Shown here piece after piece: positions 34,741 through 46,154 of a DNA stretch of 64,000 nucleotides. The notes under the pieces are model-generated. The model saw only the letters and a list, made by a program, of their open reading frames with translations. It did no database searches and was not told where the DNA came from. Source of the stretch: Isoetes taiwanensis. Its lineage: Eukaryota; Streptophyta; Lycopodiopsida; Isoetales; Isoetaceae. Location of the stretch: contig JAJEKV010000055.1 of assembly GCA_021234155.1 (NCBI GenBank), positions 3,343,090 through 3,407,089 of the forward strand, given 5' to 3'. How positions within the stretch are numbered: the stretch's first letter is position 1; the number at the start of each line of letters is the position of its first letter. Position numbers and translations under genes: made by a program.

Positions 34741-36167
34741 TGTATAGCAATAAGTTTGAATATTGCAATTCTTTGGATTGAAGAAATCAATTAAAAAGGT
34801 TAAACAACCACAGCATGTTAAGCATTCTTGTAGAAATATTACCAAAGAAATATGAAGATTGACCCAGGGGCTCTAAATATTATTTCAATATAGACTCGTA
34901 AATCTATGTTTATCTTCGTGTCGTTGTTCAATCTTTGCTACCAATATATAGGAGTCGGGTGTTATCATGTGGCTACTTAAAAACAAAGCTTTGACTTATT
35001 CTCGTGTAGTACATTTTAGAAGGAATATTTTAAAGATTCCTTAAAATTGACAAAATTATGACAAATTTATCAAAAAGTCATCACCAACATATATTATAGT
35101 ATGTTTGAGAATGCTAAAATTGTAGAAGATAAGATTTTAGGCCATACCTTATGCTTGAAAGTTGAGCATGGGGATACTTAGATACGCTTGACAATGCTAA
35201 AAGCGTAGAAGAAGTTTAAGGTGGAAAGGATTAAGTAGTTCACTTCAAAGAAGCTTACCACAAAAAGTGGACTACTTTCGCTTTTTGTCATCCTAATATC
35301 TCGCTATAAATCACGACTACTTCATACTAAACCTGCTAGCAAGGCAATTGCATCTACATCTAGATTGACAATTTCATTATATCGATTGTACTTTTAATTT
35401 TGTTTCCTAGAGAATAGGGTAAGGTTAAGTCCTCATGTTTGAGATACTACATTTAAACTAGTGGCAAGCCTTGCTCCAAAAGAAGCTCCTAATATGATCA
35501 AGAAAACTCACTTGTTCCAATCGAAATCACAAATTGTTGCTAAGCAGTTGGAGTTAGCCCTAATCAATTTGCCATTGCTCCATTCCGATATAAACATGTA
35601 AACATATTGAAAAAAACGATTGAATATTTAATTTCAAGTATTCAACCTTGAGATGATACAAAAGCACCAAATCTACCGCCTCTCGTGAAAAATCAACCTT
35701 TCCCAATATGTGTAACATTAAATCGGTTGTCTCTCCATAATATCAACCTTTCCTAATTTTCACAATGTTACAATTTGGTCAAGAGGTCGACCAAACCCTA
35801 ATCGTATTTAAAAAAAAAAAAGAAAAGAAAAACTAACTGCTATCCAAAATCCAACGATATTTTAAGTTTGAGCCCAAAAAGTCTATTGCTAGGTGTCGCA
35901 TCTAAAAAGAGGCTTTGTAAAAAACTAATGGAACATAGTACCCCCATCCAAAATCGACTTAGCATATTTTGTTAGCCGAAAAGAGTCCATTGCTAGATGT
36001 TCAATATGGCGAATCCAAATGGCTTCCATATATTTTAGGTTGGGCTAAACTAAGCCTATTTTTCTTTAAGCCCTAGGGTTTGCGGGCTATAAAAATGCTC
36101 AGAAAAGAACTACTACAAATATCCGTATTGATTGGAAGACGCCTCATCTGGCTCATTTCATATACAT
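34741..36167. other. Unit 3 spacer and mannanase upstream region
   Basis: Paralogous to 16560-17869. Three-fold CATCCAAAATC repeat block at about 35838-36060. TATAAAAA at 36088-36095. The leader stops at 36167, where element B begins. Confidence 0.7.
36088..36095 (+). promoter_or_regulatory. TATA box of mannanase copy 3, separated from its gene by element B
   Basis: TATAAAAA in the conserved context GGGCTATAAAAATGCTC. In copies 1 and 2 the ATG follows within about 85 bases. Here the ATG is at 57916, 21.8 kb away. Confidence 0.6.
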
Positions 36168-36199
36168 AACCATCATTCAATTAAATTGGGATTATGTCT
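36168..36199 (+). repeat. Element B left terminal inverted repeat
   Basis: Identical to 3196-3227. Preceded by ACAT (36164-36167). The doubled CACTTTTTAGTAACTTTGT subterminal repeat follows at about 36223-36268. Confidence 0.95.
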
Positions 36200-36355
36200 T
36201 AATTTTGCGATAAATTTTATATTGCACTTTTTAGTAACTTTGTTAAATTCACTTTTTAGTAACTTTGTTGCCCTTAGACTAGAATAGACGTTAACATATA
36301 ATCACACACGGAATATAAAATTCACACCGTAGAATTCAAATTACAAAATCATATA

Positions 36356-36965
36356 TCATGGAACCTCAAGTAGTACACAACTTTTATTAATCAGAGAAAA
36401 GATACATAGTAACTGCTTTTTCATTTTTCCACTAGCATCCCCAAGGATATGAAAAACCTTATTCCTTACATCCCGAGGTATTGTAACTCTCACTGCTTTA
36501 CTAGGAATAGTTTTTGGAGTCCACGAGTACAATATTGTTTCAATGTCTAGCCAAAGATCAGGATCACTTGATTTCTCCTCACCTCTTTGTCCAACAATCA
36601 AATATCTTTCTTTATCTGTGATATTACTCAACTGATGTCTTCGACACCACCATTCCACGCGCACCTTATTGAAGTTAACATCACCTTCTTCTTTGCAAAT
36701 ATCCGAGATAGTGTATCCCAAATCCACAATCGGATAGGTCTCTCAGATCTGCTGGTTTTACTTACTACAAATTGGTGGCACTCCACGTCCGTTAGAGAAG
36801 GTTCATAACAATCCATGCCTAAATATTTTGGCCTATCCTTCTTAGGACCAACATAGTGTTTATCAGATTGAGGAGGAGCATATGCCTTCACAATGCTACT
36901 AATGGTACCATCATCTTCAATCGACCAAATGACCTAATGTTTTCCACTTACTTTTAGGGAACCAC
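36356..36965 (-). pseudogene. Element B transposase-like gene, C-terminal part
   Basis: Two overlapping frames encode the C-terminal region, better preserved than in A: PPQSDKHYVGPKKDRPKYLG (near 36830-36890), then DICKEEGDVNFNKVRVEWWC, KERYLIVGQRGEEKSSDPDL and VRVTIPRDVRNKVFHILG, ending at a stop near 36356. The gene is cut at 36965/36966 by element C and continues at 46155. Confidence 0.7.
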
Positions 36966-36982
36966 GTAAAAGCATGAAAGGG
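36966..36982 (+). repeat. Element C left terminal inverted repeat (17 bp)
   Basis: GTAAAAGCATGAAAGGG, an exact complement of 46138-46154. A palindromic tract TTTGTACATATACATATGTACC follows at about 37002-37022. Confidence 0.88.
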
Positions 36983-37141
36983 GTGTCTATAAATGTAGCC
37001 CTTTGTACATATACATATGTACCGAATGCACATTTTGAATAATAATCCATCATGACCAGCTAGTAATCGCCATGATTAATGGCTATCCACTACCTGAACC
37101 CGTAATTATCGGATTTTGAAATTCTTTTCCCAAATTCTTTC

Positions 37142-37573
37142 TTGGTTTGCCCCCTCGCTCACTATCCCGCCCCCCCTTCTCCTCGCTTGGATTCCGATCA
37201 CGACCCTTCATCTAGCTATGGCCCCAAACGCCCCCTGATGAGTGCTTGCTCATCACCACAGCCAAGCAAGATGCCACAGCCCTTCCCAAGAGGGAATTTT
37301 ACCAAGGAGTTTACGCTTGGGTCCGAGGTGATCCAAGCCAAAGACCTCCGTGAGAAACGGCAGAGGCCCCACATACCCAACCTAGAGATGGTTATGAAAT
37401 CGAGGTATGGGGGTGAAGCTCCTCCAAAAATGTATTTGAGGATTCAAGGAAGGAGAAACAGAATCTATGGAAAGATGATTTTTAAATATTATGAATTGGT
37501 TTATGGCAAGAAACAAAGTTACAAACCATTATATTTCAACCTATTTTGCCAGCAGCATTTGCTCTTCACTTGA
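37142..37573 (+). CDS. Element C plus-strand gene, block 1, unknown
   Basis: Open frame of 143 codons. Pro/Ser-rich start (PAPPSPRLDSDHDPSSSYGP), then FPRGNFTKEFTLGSEVIQA, a Lys/Arg-rich middle and RIQGRRNRIYGKMIFKYYEL to a stop at 37571-37573. There is no ATG at its left end, so the start is unknown. It is not recognised. A disordered basic N-terminus followed by an aromatic, basic region could be a DNA-binding protein of the element. Confidence 0.4.
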   Translation: MVCPLAHYPAPPSPRLDSDHDPSSSYGPKRPLMSACSSPQPSKMPQPFPRGNFTKEFTLGSEVIQAKDLREKRQRPHIPNLEMVMKSRYGGEAPPKMYLRIQGRRNRIYGKMIFKYYELVYGKKQSYKPLYFNLFCQQHLLFT

Positions 37574-39423
37574 AGGGACGCTTTGTTGATTGATGGACGT
37601 GGCTAGGACCGCCAAAGATCTTGCCAAAACCTCCAGACAAGACGCTACAGAGGACCCTACAATGGTAAATCAACTATCAAACAGACATCAGATGGCAAGA
37701 GAATATTAGAGCCCCGCTTATTCTAGATCAGATGTTGACACAATAAAGCAGTTACTTAAGCATGGGGTTGGAGGAGAAAAAACTAACCTATTGAATGAAG
37801 TAGAAGACCGGAAGAAAAAAAAAGGAGGGATGCATTGAAGGTCATCACCGGATTGAGGGTAGAAAGGATATGTTATCCAAGATCTCGTACAGACCGCTGT
37901 AAAATAGATGAGACAAAAAACAGAATTTGACAAATTGTCCCAGATCCCCGCTGAAATGCTGCTATGTTCGAGTGTTGAAGCACAAGTTGGAAGACTTGGT
38001 TATGAGTAGACATGATAAAGAACAACACTCTTCTAAGTTAGAAATTGGTTTGCGTGAAGCAAATAAAGACATTGAAAGGCATGAAACTTGTAATTGAACA
38101 AGCAAAGGAAAAAACTTAATTGCATTGAATTGGTTCGAGAAAGGCATTCCGCAGTTTTTGGATTTCATGGGGAGAGCGCAGGACCTATTGTTCTTTTAGG
38201 AGGGCCCCACTGTGGGAGCTACTTATAGAGCAGTTCATCACATTCAGTTCATGTACCTGCTGTGGCCAAGGCTTTGGCAAACCGGGTTTGTTGTCGTCTA
38301 GCTCCATGCAGAGATGCTTATTGCCTCTTCTGCTTGTGTTATCTAGTCCATGAAAGACAAATTGCATAAAAGGTTGCATCTGATGAGGGCATTCGAATTC
38401 AAATTTTGGTTTCCCCCGCATGTGAAAGGTATGCATTGCTCTCAACTAATTTAAACTTATATTTTTCTTCATTCATATTTGTTATTGTAATCGTGATAGT
38501 TCTACATGTATGGCTTTCAAAGGCATTGCTATTCCTTGTACATGTATAACTTTTAGTGTACATCCGTGCTTGTAGGCACATAGGCATATATTTGCTTGTT
38601 TATTGATGCTTTTATTTTTGAGCTTGACCAAGTAGCTTGTATCGATTGTACATGTCTCTAATGGAGTCTACATCTGCAAATAGATGTACATGCATTTATC
38701 TTTAGAGTGCATCAGAGATGGATTCATAAGTATGTGCATTTTTACATATATGTGCTTTTTTTTGCATAGATCTACATTCCCTAACCGGATACCGTACATC
38801 CGGTACATGCGGTACATCCGGGTACATTGATGTACCTTTATGTACATTGAGGAACATGTACATGTACATTTGGCTATAGTTAAATGTAGTTACTTACATT
38901 TGGTACATTCTATGTACATGAAATGTACATGCTTTAAGTGTGATGTACCATATATTTCTCATTAGTTCCTTTTTTCATGTTCTTTATGTCTATTGAAATT
39001 TAGATCATTTGTTTGTTTGCGGATGAGGCTGTTCCTATCCTGTATGTTTTAATGGCTGATGTTCTTTATTTTTTATCTCAGATCGACTCTCACAGATTTT
39101 ATCGAGCATAATAAGGCATTCTGAATCAGACCTCTACTCCAAATTTAGATCAACAATGACACAGTTTAATAGAACAATCTCAGCAGCTGGGCCCGGTCAA
39201 CATGGCAAAAGTGAAGTGAGGAATAGAGGATGGTACTTGAGAAAGCTAAAGCAGGCAGTGAGCCTTCAATGACCGCAATGTAAAATCTTTCATCACCAAG
39301 TGCTAATTAGTAATTGGAGAAGCTAAGAAAGATTCGCTCCCCAAAGATCATCCAGTCCCAGCCCGACCTGTCGGCAAAAAGAAGCCAAAAGGACATGATC
39401 CGTGATTTAACCCAGAGATACTG
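37574..39423. other. Element C intron-like region rich in TGTACAT
   Basis: A purine-rich, possibly coding tract (37610-38110, Lys/Glu codons) with frame breaks is followed by an AT-rich segment. The densest ATGTACAT array of the element (38510-38950) lies in that segment. Confidence 0.4.
38780..38950. repeat. ATGTACAT-rich array in element C
   Basis: About ten copies of GTACAT or ATGTACAT in 170 bp, including the run GTACATCCGGTACATGCGG and ACATGTACATGTACATTTGG. Related copies are scattered across the element and absent from A/B proper. Confidence 0.8.
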
Positions 39424-39630
39424 GTGGAAGAGGAAGCCGAAGTAGTTGAGTCCACTCCAAGAGGAGGCAAAAGAATGTCAGTGGATGCAAAATTCAAAAG
39501 GAAAACAGCAAAATCTCCAGAACAAAATGTCCTCCGAAAGAAAATCTCCAGCAAAAAAGTGCCACCACCACCTAGAAAGAGGTATGTCCAAGATGAACTA
39601 ATTTTGTTAAACATCTCAGATTTATGGTAA
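39424..39630 (+). CDS. Element C plus-strand gene, basic exon block
   Basis: Frame reads EEEAEVVESTPRGGKRMSVD, AKFKRKTAKSPEQNVLRKKI, then SSKKVPPPPRKRY. This is an acidic start followed by several KR clusters like bipartite nuclear localisation signals and a PPPP turn. CACCTAGAAAGAGGTATGT contains a possible splice donor (G/GTATGT near 39581). Function unknown. Confidence 0.4.
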   Translation: MEEEAEVVESTPRGGKRMSVDAKFKRKTAKSPEQNVLRKKISSKKVPPPPRKRYVQDELILLNISDLW

Positions 39631-40539
39631 TTAACCACATTTTTTGTACATAGGACACGATCACAAAGGCCGTGAAGGAAGCCGATCCCCGATCCTTCCT
39701 CGAGTCGGAACCGGGAAGAGGAAGAGGATCTACAAGCAAATATTGATGTGATAACAAATAAGGTGCAGCCCTCGAGATGTCTTAAACAGTGATGAATTTA
39801 CAAGGTGAGTAATATACAATTGATTACAATAGATATATTCTTTTGCTAATGCTGTTGTTTCCTTGTACAGCTTTAGTGAACCGAACCCAAAAGGTTGGTT
39901 CCATTCACTCCTTATAGGACCGCCCTCCTAAGCCTGCACCCTCTATCTTTCAAAGTGATGTTGACGAGTTCTCTTGAAGCTGGGACTTGACCTCTAAGAT
40001 GGTAGATGTCTATGGGAGGTAGGCTAGCATTTCAACATATTTATGTTATTTCATTCCCTAAGTCACTCATCTTATGTATTAATATGTAATCCGGATTTGT
40101 GTGTGCAGTGTACCTTTGTAGCGCCTTCCATCCCGATTGAAACACAAGTTTTTACGGTTCGAATTTATTACCTTCCTTAATTTTGTGAATTCCCTCAAGA
40201 AATGGGGTGATGCACGTAATACTAACATAAAGGAAGGGCTGATGGCATTTTGATTGCAAGATGCCAATACATATTTGTTCCAATTCTCGCAAGGCCCAAA
40301 TGGTATTGGCAATACTTGTGCTTTGCCGTCCAATGAAAAGCTCTTTTTCCATCTATAGCTAGCCCAAGTATACAAATCCTCTCCACAAAGGCTATGCAAA
40401 TTCATGCCAGCGGTCCGTAAGTAAGTATGAGTTTGCTTGTTTTATGATTTGATTATTCCCCATATTGCAATTTCTTTATGCTTGATTTATTCTCATATCG
40501 TAATTTTGGCAGTTCTTATGTTTGTGATCAATAACAGGA

Positions 40540-40909
40540 TGTCGGATCTCAACACCAAGCCATGGTAAGGAAGAACTTTGATGCTCCCGTGTTCTGTCCT
40601 AAAATGCGTGAACTAGTACCCGCCAACCCTTGCATGTACATTGTGGCTTACATGCACAAATTCATAGATGCCGTGGATTTGATGCACAGCCAAGCTCCAT
40701 TTTGTAAGTAGAAATATGTTATTTTCCTATTAGTTATTTGTTGGTATAGTCCTCTAATACTTGTGGCACCATGCGGTGACACCCGTTGGTTCAATGCCTA
40801 TGCCAAGTCACGGAGGGATCATCTAATGGAGGCATTAATTGTAGAAGTAGATGAATATACAAGGCCATGTTCCTACACGGTGGTAGATAGTCCTTTGACT
40901 TGTTTGTAA
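40540..40909 (+). CDS. Element C plus-strand gene, two consecutive exons, unknown
   Basis: The first exon reads SQHQAMVRKNFDAPVFCPKM, RELVPANPCMYIVAYMHKFI and DAVDLMHSQAPF. A canonical donor, GTAAGT, follows at about 40705. After a short intron ending in TATAG (about 40750), the second exon reads LVAPCGDTRWFNAYAKSRRD and HLMEALIVEVDEYTRPCSYT, to a stop near 40909. Clean splice junctions and an uninterrupted reading across both exons make this the best gene model in element C. No family is recognised. Confidence 0.5.
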
Positions 40910-43126
40910 ATTATCTGTTTTGTATGAGCCCATGCTCGGTACTTCTTTAATACTCGAAGTAATGATGAAAAAATTAATTTATTTGTCCTTACTTACACCG
41001 AGCAAAATAACAATCAATTATCAATGTGTTTTTTCTCAATGTGTGTCCTAAATGTAATTATAAATTGTGAATCCTCAAGTGTTTTCTCACGATGTGAATC
41101 ATCTAATTGAGAGAAAGCTCACATCTTTTGACTTAAATTACGTATTTGGGGCAAGAGTGCACAAGAATGAAAATATTAACTCAAGATACCAACAGATCCA
41201 AAGATGAGCTTCAATTTAATATAGGAAATGTGTTTTTACTTGAGGCCGTGGTTGGCATCACTGTTAGCATTTGTAAGAGAAGGGGTTTGATGTTGCCATC
41301 TGGTCTTCACTCACTTCTAAAAATCTTTAACCAATTGTGGAAACATATTTGTGATGCTTTTCCATAAAATTTCGAAGTTTGTTTACACCGAGGAGGCGAG
41401 TGTTTGGACTCTGCCACACAAACACCCCACTCGAACCTCCAAAAGGAATTTGTTTGGAAACCATTAAACTGTGGTATATGGAAAAGTACCCGCAGTACTA
41501 TGGACATACAGTTCTGATCGGCGTACTCTAAAGATACAAATCCACTTTGAATCCCTAGAGAAGCTTCATATGTCCTCTTGGACACCGATATTAGCTAGTG
41601 ATTGCTTGTTTGTCCATGGAGCTCATTCCATGGCTTAATGGATTCAAATGGCCAAGATGAAGAAGTTTATGTGAAAGAGCATCCAATGACTAATGCAAAG
41701 CAGATGGCATATCGAGTGGAAATAGATTTTGTTGAAAACTATGGCAAGAATTTGGGTGCTCTATTTCCGCCTAAATTTAGTCAATATACTTGAGCAAGGA
41801 ATGGAGAAACGCTTATCATGTTATTGGCCTCCTGACCGCCCATTGTTGGTATGAGACTTTGATCGATGTACAAATTCAAATGTTATGAATATATGTATCA
41901 AAAAGTTTTGTTCATTGCACTTGAGTACTTATTCCATCAGTTTTATTGGTACAAATTAAGGAGTGTGTATACATAATTAAGATCTCTATCTACTTTGGTA
42001 GATGAATGGACCGAAAACAACAAAAAGACTATTAAGAACTAAGAGATAGGAAGCCCTGCTGCACCCAGAGGTAATACAAACCAACATAAGCTGCAAGTAC
42101 ATAGGGTTGGGGACCGATTATTTATACTGCTCTCGAACTTGGGAAAAGGTTGAGCAAGCAAATTGAAAATTATGAGGAACGAGCAACCATGAAAGGTATA
42201 TTAAGAAGAACTTGTCGTGACAACCCTTGGGGAAGGCACGGTTCCGAAGATGCAAAGTTATGTAGGATGGAAAGGTTTGCTGGCACGCTATAGAAACCGC
42301 ATGGACTACTGCTTTAGAGGATATCTCTTCAGCCTCTCGGGCGGCCTGGAAGACAAATGGGTATGATGCAATAGTCATAAGATAATGCCCTAATGACATT
42401 TTGAAGCTTGGTCATGAATTATGAGTCATGCTCATATTTTTGGGTGTAAGCATTTATATCCACAATATAAATAAATCAACTACTTGTACATGAAAACTCC
42501 GCTCCATTTTATCTTTGCCATGACTCGAAACCATTTTAGTGTTTATGCACCAACTTCTTGTGTTCAATTCTAATCAACTTACACTTAACAAATTTTTATA
42601 AGACTGCGAATCCTTTACCATGAGATGTACATAGATGTACATCTCATACATCTTATGCTACTGATGTACATAATGCATAAAAAGTAGTCAGTTCTTGATT
42701 CTTATAACAAAGTATTACAATATTTGAAGAAAGTACTACAGATCTGACTTAGTCCATACCATCTACAATTCTTTGGAAGTTGTGATAACAATGTCTCATG
42801 GACTTCATCGGCAGAGTGAAATCTTTGTGCTTGCCCCGCCGACTTGTGTTTTACTTTCTTGAATGGGATTCGAACCCCAATCCACAGTTGAGGTACCAAA
42901 ACATTCTTAGTAGAGCGGGTTTATACTTATTGTGGCAGGGATTAGTTCATAATATTGTCCTTATTATGACTGTGGTTAGGCGGTATTCATTTCCATGATC
43001 ATCAATTGAATCTTCTTCCAATGCATACTTTTCCCTTTGGTGCACATGAGAGCATAGTATGAAACACCTTCCATTTATGCAGTGTTTTCAAAAGACACAA
43101 ATACATGCAGGAGAAACTGATTGATG
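40910..43126. other. Element C middle: fragmentary frames, no assignable gene
   Basis: Plus-strand pieces such as ETIKLWYMEKYPQYYGHTVL (about 41450-41515) and KQMAYRVEIDFVENYGKNLG (41698-41757) look coding, but neither is recognised. ATGTACAT copies lie near 42626-42670. GGGATTCGAACCCC at 42868 is not part of a tRNA fold. Confidence 0.35.
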
Positions 43127-46026
43127 TCATCTAAACCGACCTCGTCCTCTGCATACAAAGCCACGTGTTTTCGGCTTCAACGAGGAGGCAATATGATCTG
43201 TGGGCTCAAACTTTAGAGACCATTCTCCACAATGTTTAATGTTCTCTGAATTCAACCAATTGAAGTTAATGCAAGCATCACAAAAGCAGTGAGTGCGCAT
43301 AGCAACTTTGTTGGATCTGGCGGGTTTATAGTTGACCGCAGGAATGTATCTGGCGAGTACCCGGGTAAAGTCTTGCAATTGAATGCTTGCTGCACATTCA
43401 CATCATTTTTCCAACCTCCCAAAACACCCTTTCACAATCAGGTTCGCCAAAAGCCGCCAAAACAAAGGCACACTTTTATCTTGCGGCATGCCATTTGTTT
43501 TCTACCTGCTTTCATCTCAAGCCACAACTTTGCTATATACCATTTTCGCCATCATGTGTGCCTTTCCAGCGGCCCAAATCCAAAGGAATTCCATATCATT
43601 CAATTTTATTTTCAACATATATGGTATCTCGATTCCATACCATGCAATCTGGGGTGAATTGAGATGCACAACCATCCGACCACACATAATGGGGAAGGTT
43701 TATGTGTCCACCTCCATTATTCTTAGCCACCCCCAAATGTAATTTAAAACCATATTGCTAAAATGAGTGTCATGCTTCATCATCGGAAACATAGAAATTA
43801 CCTTTGTTTTTAAAAGCTTACCTTCTATTTTCATCATTGAAATATGGACCAAAATACTAATTTGATCCAGAGTTCCAATACTCCAGTTGCACGCCACGTC
43901 CTTTTGGTTTCAATGTGTGTTCTCACCAAAGTCAACAACCAGACAACACACTATTATCAAGAGTTTCTCAACACATCTTTTAAAAGTGACACTCACCGCG
44001 GTTGTCTTTGTAAAGTTATGATCACGTAAACTTAGCAAGCTGATTTTTTCATGTTCTTTAACAAAGCGGATGCTTTGTCATTTTCTGATCCAACTAATCT
44101 AAGCCTTCTGGGATGTACACTTTTTGGATAGGCTCATTTGACATATACATATACTTGCGGTCCACATTAAATTCCATCTTCCTCGTTTGGACCGGATGTC
44201 TAATTTCTTCACTCCACATTTATCACATTCGCCTTTGATGCATTTTAGTTTATGCCATTCATCAAGTCACATATTTCATAAGCGGTGACCTCCACAAGAT
44301 ACTAACATTATCAAAAGTTTTCTTGTTTGCTTGACATACTCATTGTTTTTTCTTTGGGATGCCACGGACACTACGACCCATAAGTGCAGGTAACATGTAG
44401 GGATCTCCTCATATCATTAGAAGGCCTTTTAAATGCGGATCACAACGCTCATGTTTGGCCACAGCAACATGTGTTTCTCTCCTTCAATTTCCTTATGCAA
44501 TCGGTTTGAGATGCCGAGGCCCCATCCGAATTTTGAAATTATCGGGGATTACGTGCCACAAACTACGTGATAAACTCGGGGCTATAATAGCAAAGCATTA
44601 AAGACCATGTTAGCAAAATGATGCCGACGGCGGATGCCAAAGAGTATTCAACTATACTATTAATACAATTAATGCTTACATGTTCTATGTACATAAAATA
44701 TCCAAATAGCAGTTTATGGATGCATTCTTTGTACAATCTATTAATACATCTAATGTCTGATGGTACATCTAATGTCTGACAATGCGCGGTTCCACTTGAA
44801 CATCCAATGTACATCAATGTACATCTAATTAATGTTCAATATTAGTACATCACGGTAATGTTACAATATTAATTACAACTAATGTACATATGTAACGATT
44901 TGTTTGGCTTCATTACGAAGTACACTAAAATGTAGAATGATGTGATTTTTGATATTCAAGTACATGTAAATCATTTTGCATGGACATGTAACGGTAATGG
45001 ATGTGCCATCTAAAAATTACCTAATAGCACATCAACTGCAAGATTTACGCTACTATGTAAACAATGTAAAATGCAATACATTTCACTTGAGAACCATTCA
45101 TTCATTAACGGTCATTTCGAACGAGAACTAGAATGTCTGAGGAATGTGTGCTAGAATGTCTGAGAATATACTAGAATGTCATGAAAAATTTTTGGAAGAA
45201 AACATAAACTCAAGACTGAATTGAGGATTCAATTACAAGAGCAAACTGTGAGATATCCCAAGGTATTGTATTTGCTTGTGTTCTCCTCTTCATGACATCT
45301 CTAACCTTTGGTGAAAACTTTGGTATTGTCAAGCCAAATTCCACCGAACTGACATTTGATTGAATCATCGATTCTGTTTTGATCTTAGCATCCTTCACCA
45401 TGAAAGCCCATACATTTACTCCCATAATGACATTATCTTCCTTCTTCTTTGCAGCTTTGGATAAATTTCTTGGTACGTATCTTTAGCAATTTTTGAAGAA
45501 ACATTCTTGTTTATATCTCCTTTTTTCCAACAATCATTGATAACGGTGAATGTTTTGCGGCCCGATTTATCTTTTGCTGATAGCGGACTTTACTTCTTGA
45601 AATTCATCTTTCAAGTTCGATCATTGATTTCCATAACAATAACCGGAAGGGATTTCCAATTGAGGTTAAAGCGAAAAAAGCCTGTCATCTTGCAACAAAG
45701 CGATCACAAACTAATCTTTGATCTGGGAATGGGCGTTTACCCGATGGCCGGATGCAATCCACCCGACTGTCAACCGCGCTTCTTTATTTGTTTTGTGGCA
45801 TAACAAGCCAGTAATGAAGCGCCACCACTTGCGGCTTAGAACCATCACTTCCATTGGAATTCTCACCCTCCATGAGCAGTTGACATGTGTTTGCTACAGA
45901 ATTCCGCCGGTGTTCTTCTGGCAGAAAGGGGAATTTGGGAAGGGAGGGACGGATCCATTCAATTTGGTTCGGTGGTTGTTTGGTTAACAAAATTTGGGGG
46001 AATGTCGGGGATGATCTTGCAATCAT
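43127..46026 (-). pseudogene. Element C transposase-like gene (WSDGCAxQF family), frame-broken
   Basis: Read right to left, the possible N-terminal part is at 45784-46026 and 45210-45425. A Cys-rich segment, WHKLKCIKGECDKCGVKKLD, is encoded at about 44203-44262. Then YVWSDGCASQF is at about 43656-43688, GRWKGTHDGEN at about 43543-43575, and a C-terminal piece at 43127-43378 (VLARYIPAVNYKPARSNKVA; CINFNWLNSENIKHCGEWSL). SDGCAxQF ... GHGKGxHDGxG is a recurring pair in uncharacterised transposon proteins of plants and animals; the Asp and His/Asp residues are plausible DDE-type catalytic residues. That role is inferred. The GHGKG position reads GRWKG here. Introns may explain some of the breaks. 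Confidence 0.6.
44640..45000. repeat. Second ATGTACAT cluster in element C
   Basis: Copies at about 44690, 44763, 44812, 44824, 44845, 44883 and 44961, with the 18-bp unit GGTACATCTAATGTCTGA present twice (44760-44780). Confidence 0.75.
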
Positions 46027-46137
46027 TGCATATCACGACACAAAAACGACAAACCACTGAAGTATCTTGATGTACATCTACAAAATGTACCCCAAAAAGC
46101 ACAAATTCGTCCTTCAATTGATCTGCGATATTGCGTA

Positions 46138-46154
46138 CCCTTTCATGCTTTTAC
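46138..46154 (-). repeat. Element C right terminal inverted repeat (17 bp)
   Basis: CCCTTTCATGCTTTTAC. Subterminal GATGTACATCTAC and AATGTACC lie about 65 bp inside. The element B sequence CACCTTCTTTCAAGCTC resumes outside it. Confidence 0.88.

Larger units (their letters stand above)
36966..46154. mobile_element. Element C: 9.2-kb DNA transposon nested in element B
   Basis: Terminal inverted repeats of 17 bp, GTAAAAGCATGAAAGGG (36966-36982) and its complement (46138-46154). The flanks are AACCAC on the left and CCCACC on the right; element A at 3980-3992 shows the unoccupied sequence GGAACCACCCTTC. This fits a duplication of about 4 bp (CCAC) with one base of slippage. Contents: a plus-strand multi-exon gene on the left, a minus-strand DDE-like gene on the right, and many ATGTACAT motifs including both subterminal zones. 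It is unrelated in ends to A/B. Confidence 0.88.

Noticed and set aside
42866-42882. GGGATTCGAACCCC, the complement of a tRNA T-loop
   Set aside because: On the minus strand no acceptor stem partner (TCTTGAA), anticodon arm or D-arm lies at the required distance.
42702-42899. Minus-strand frame containing PQLWIGVRIPF
   Set aside because: Biased short frame without a paralogue or motif; it overlaps the rejected tRNA-like sequence.
43289-43742. Three overlapping plus-strand frames of 90-120 codons
   Set aside because: They lie opposite the minus-strand WSDGCASQF / GRWKGTHDG reading, which explains the region better.
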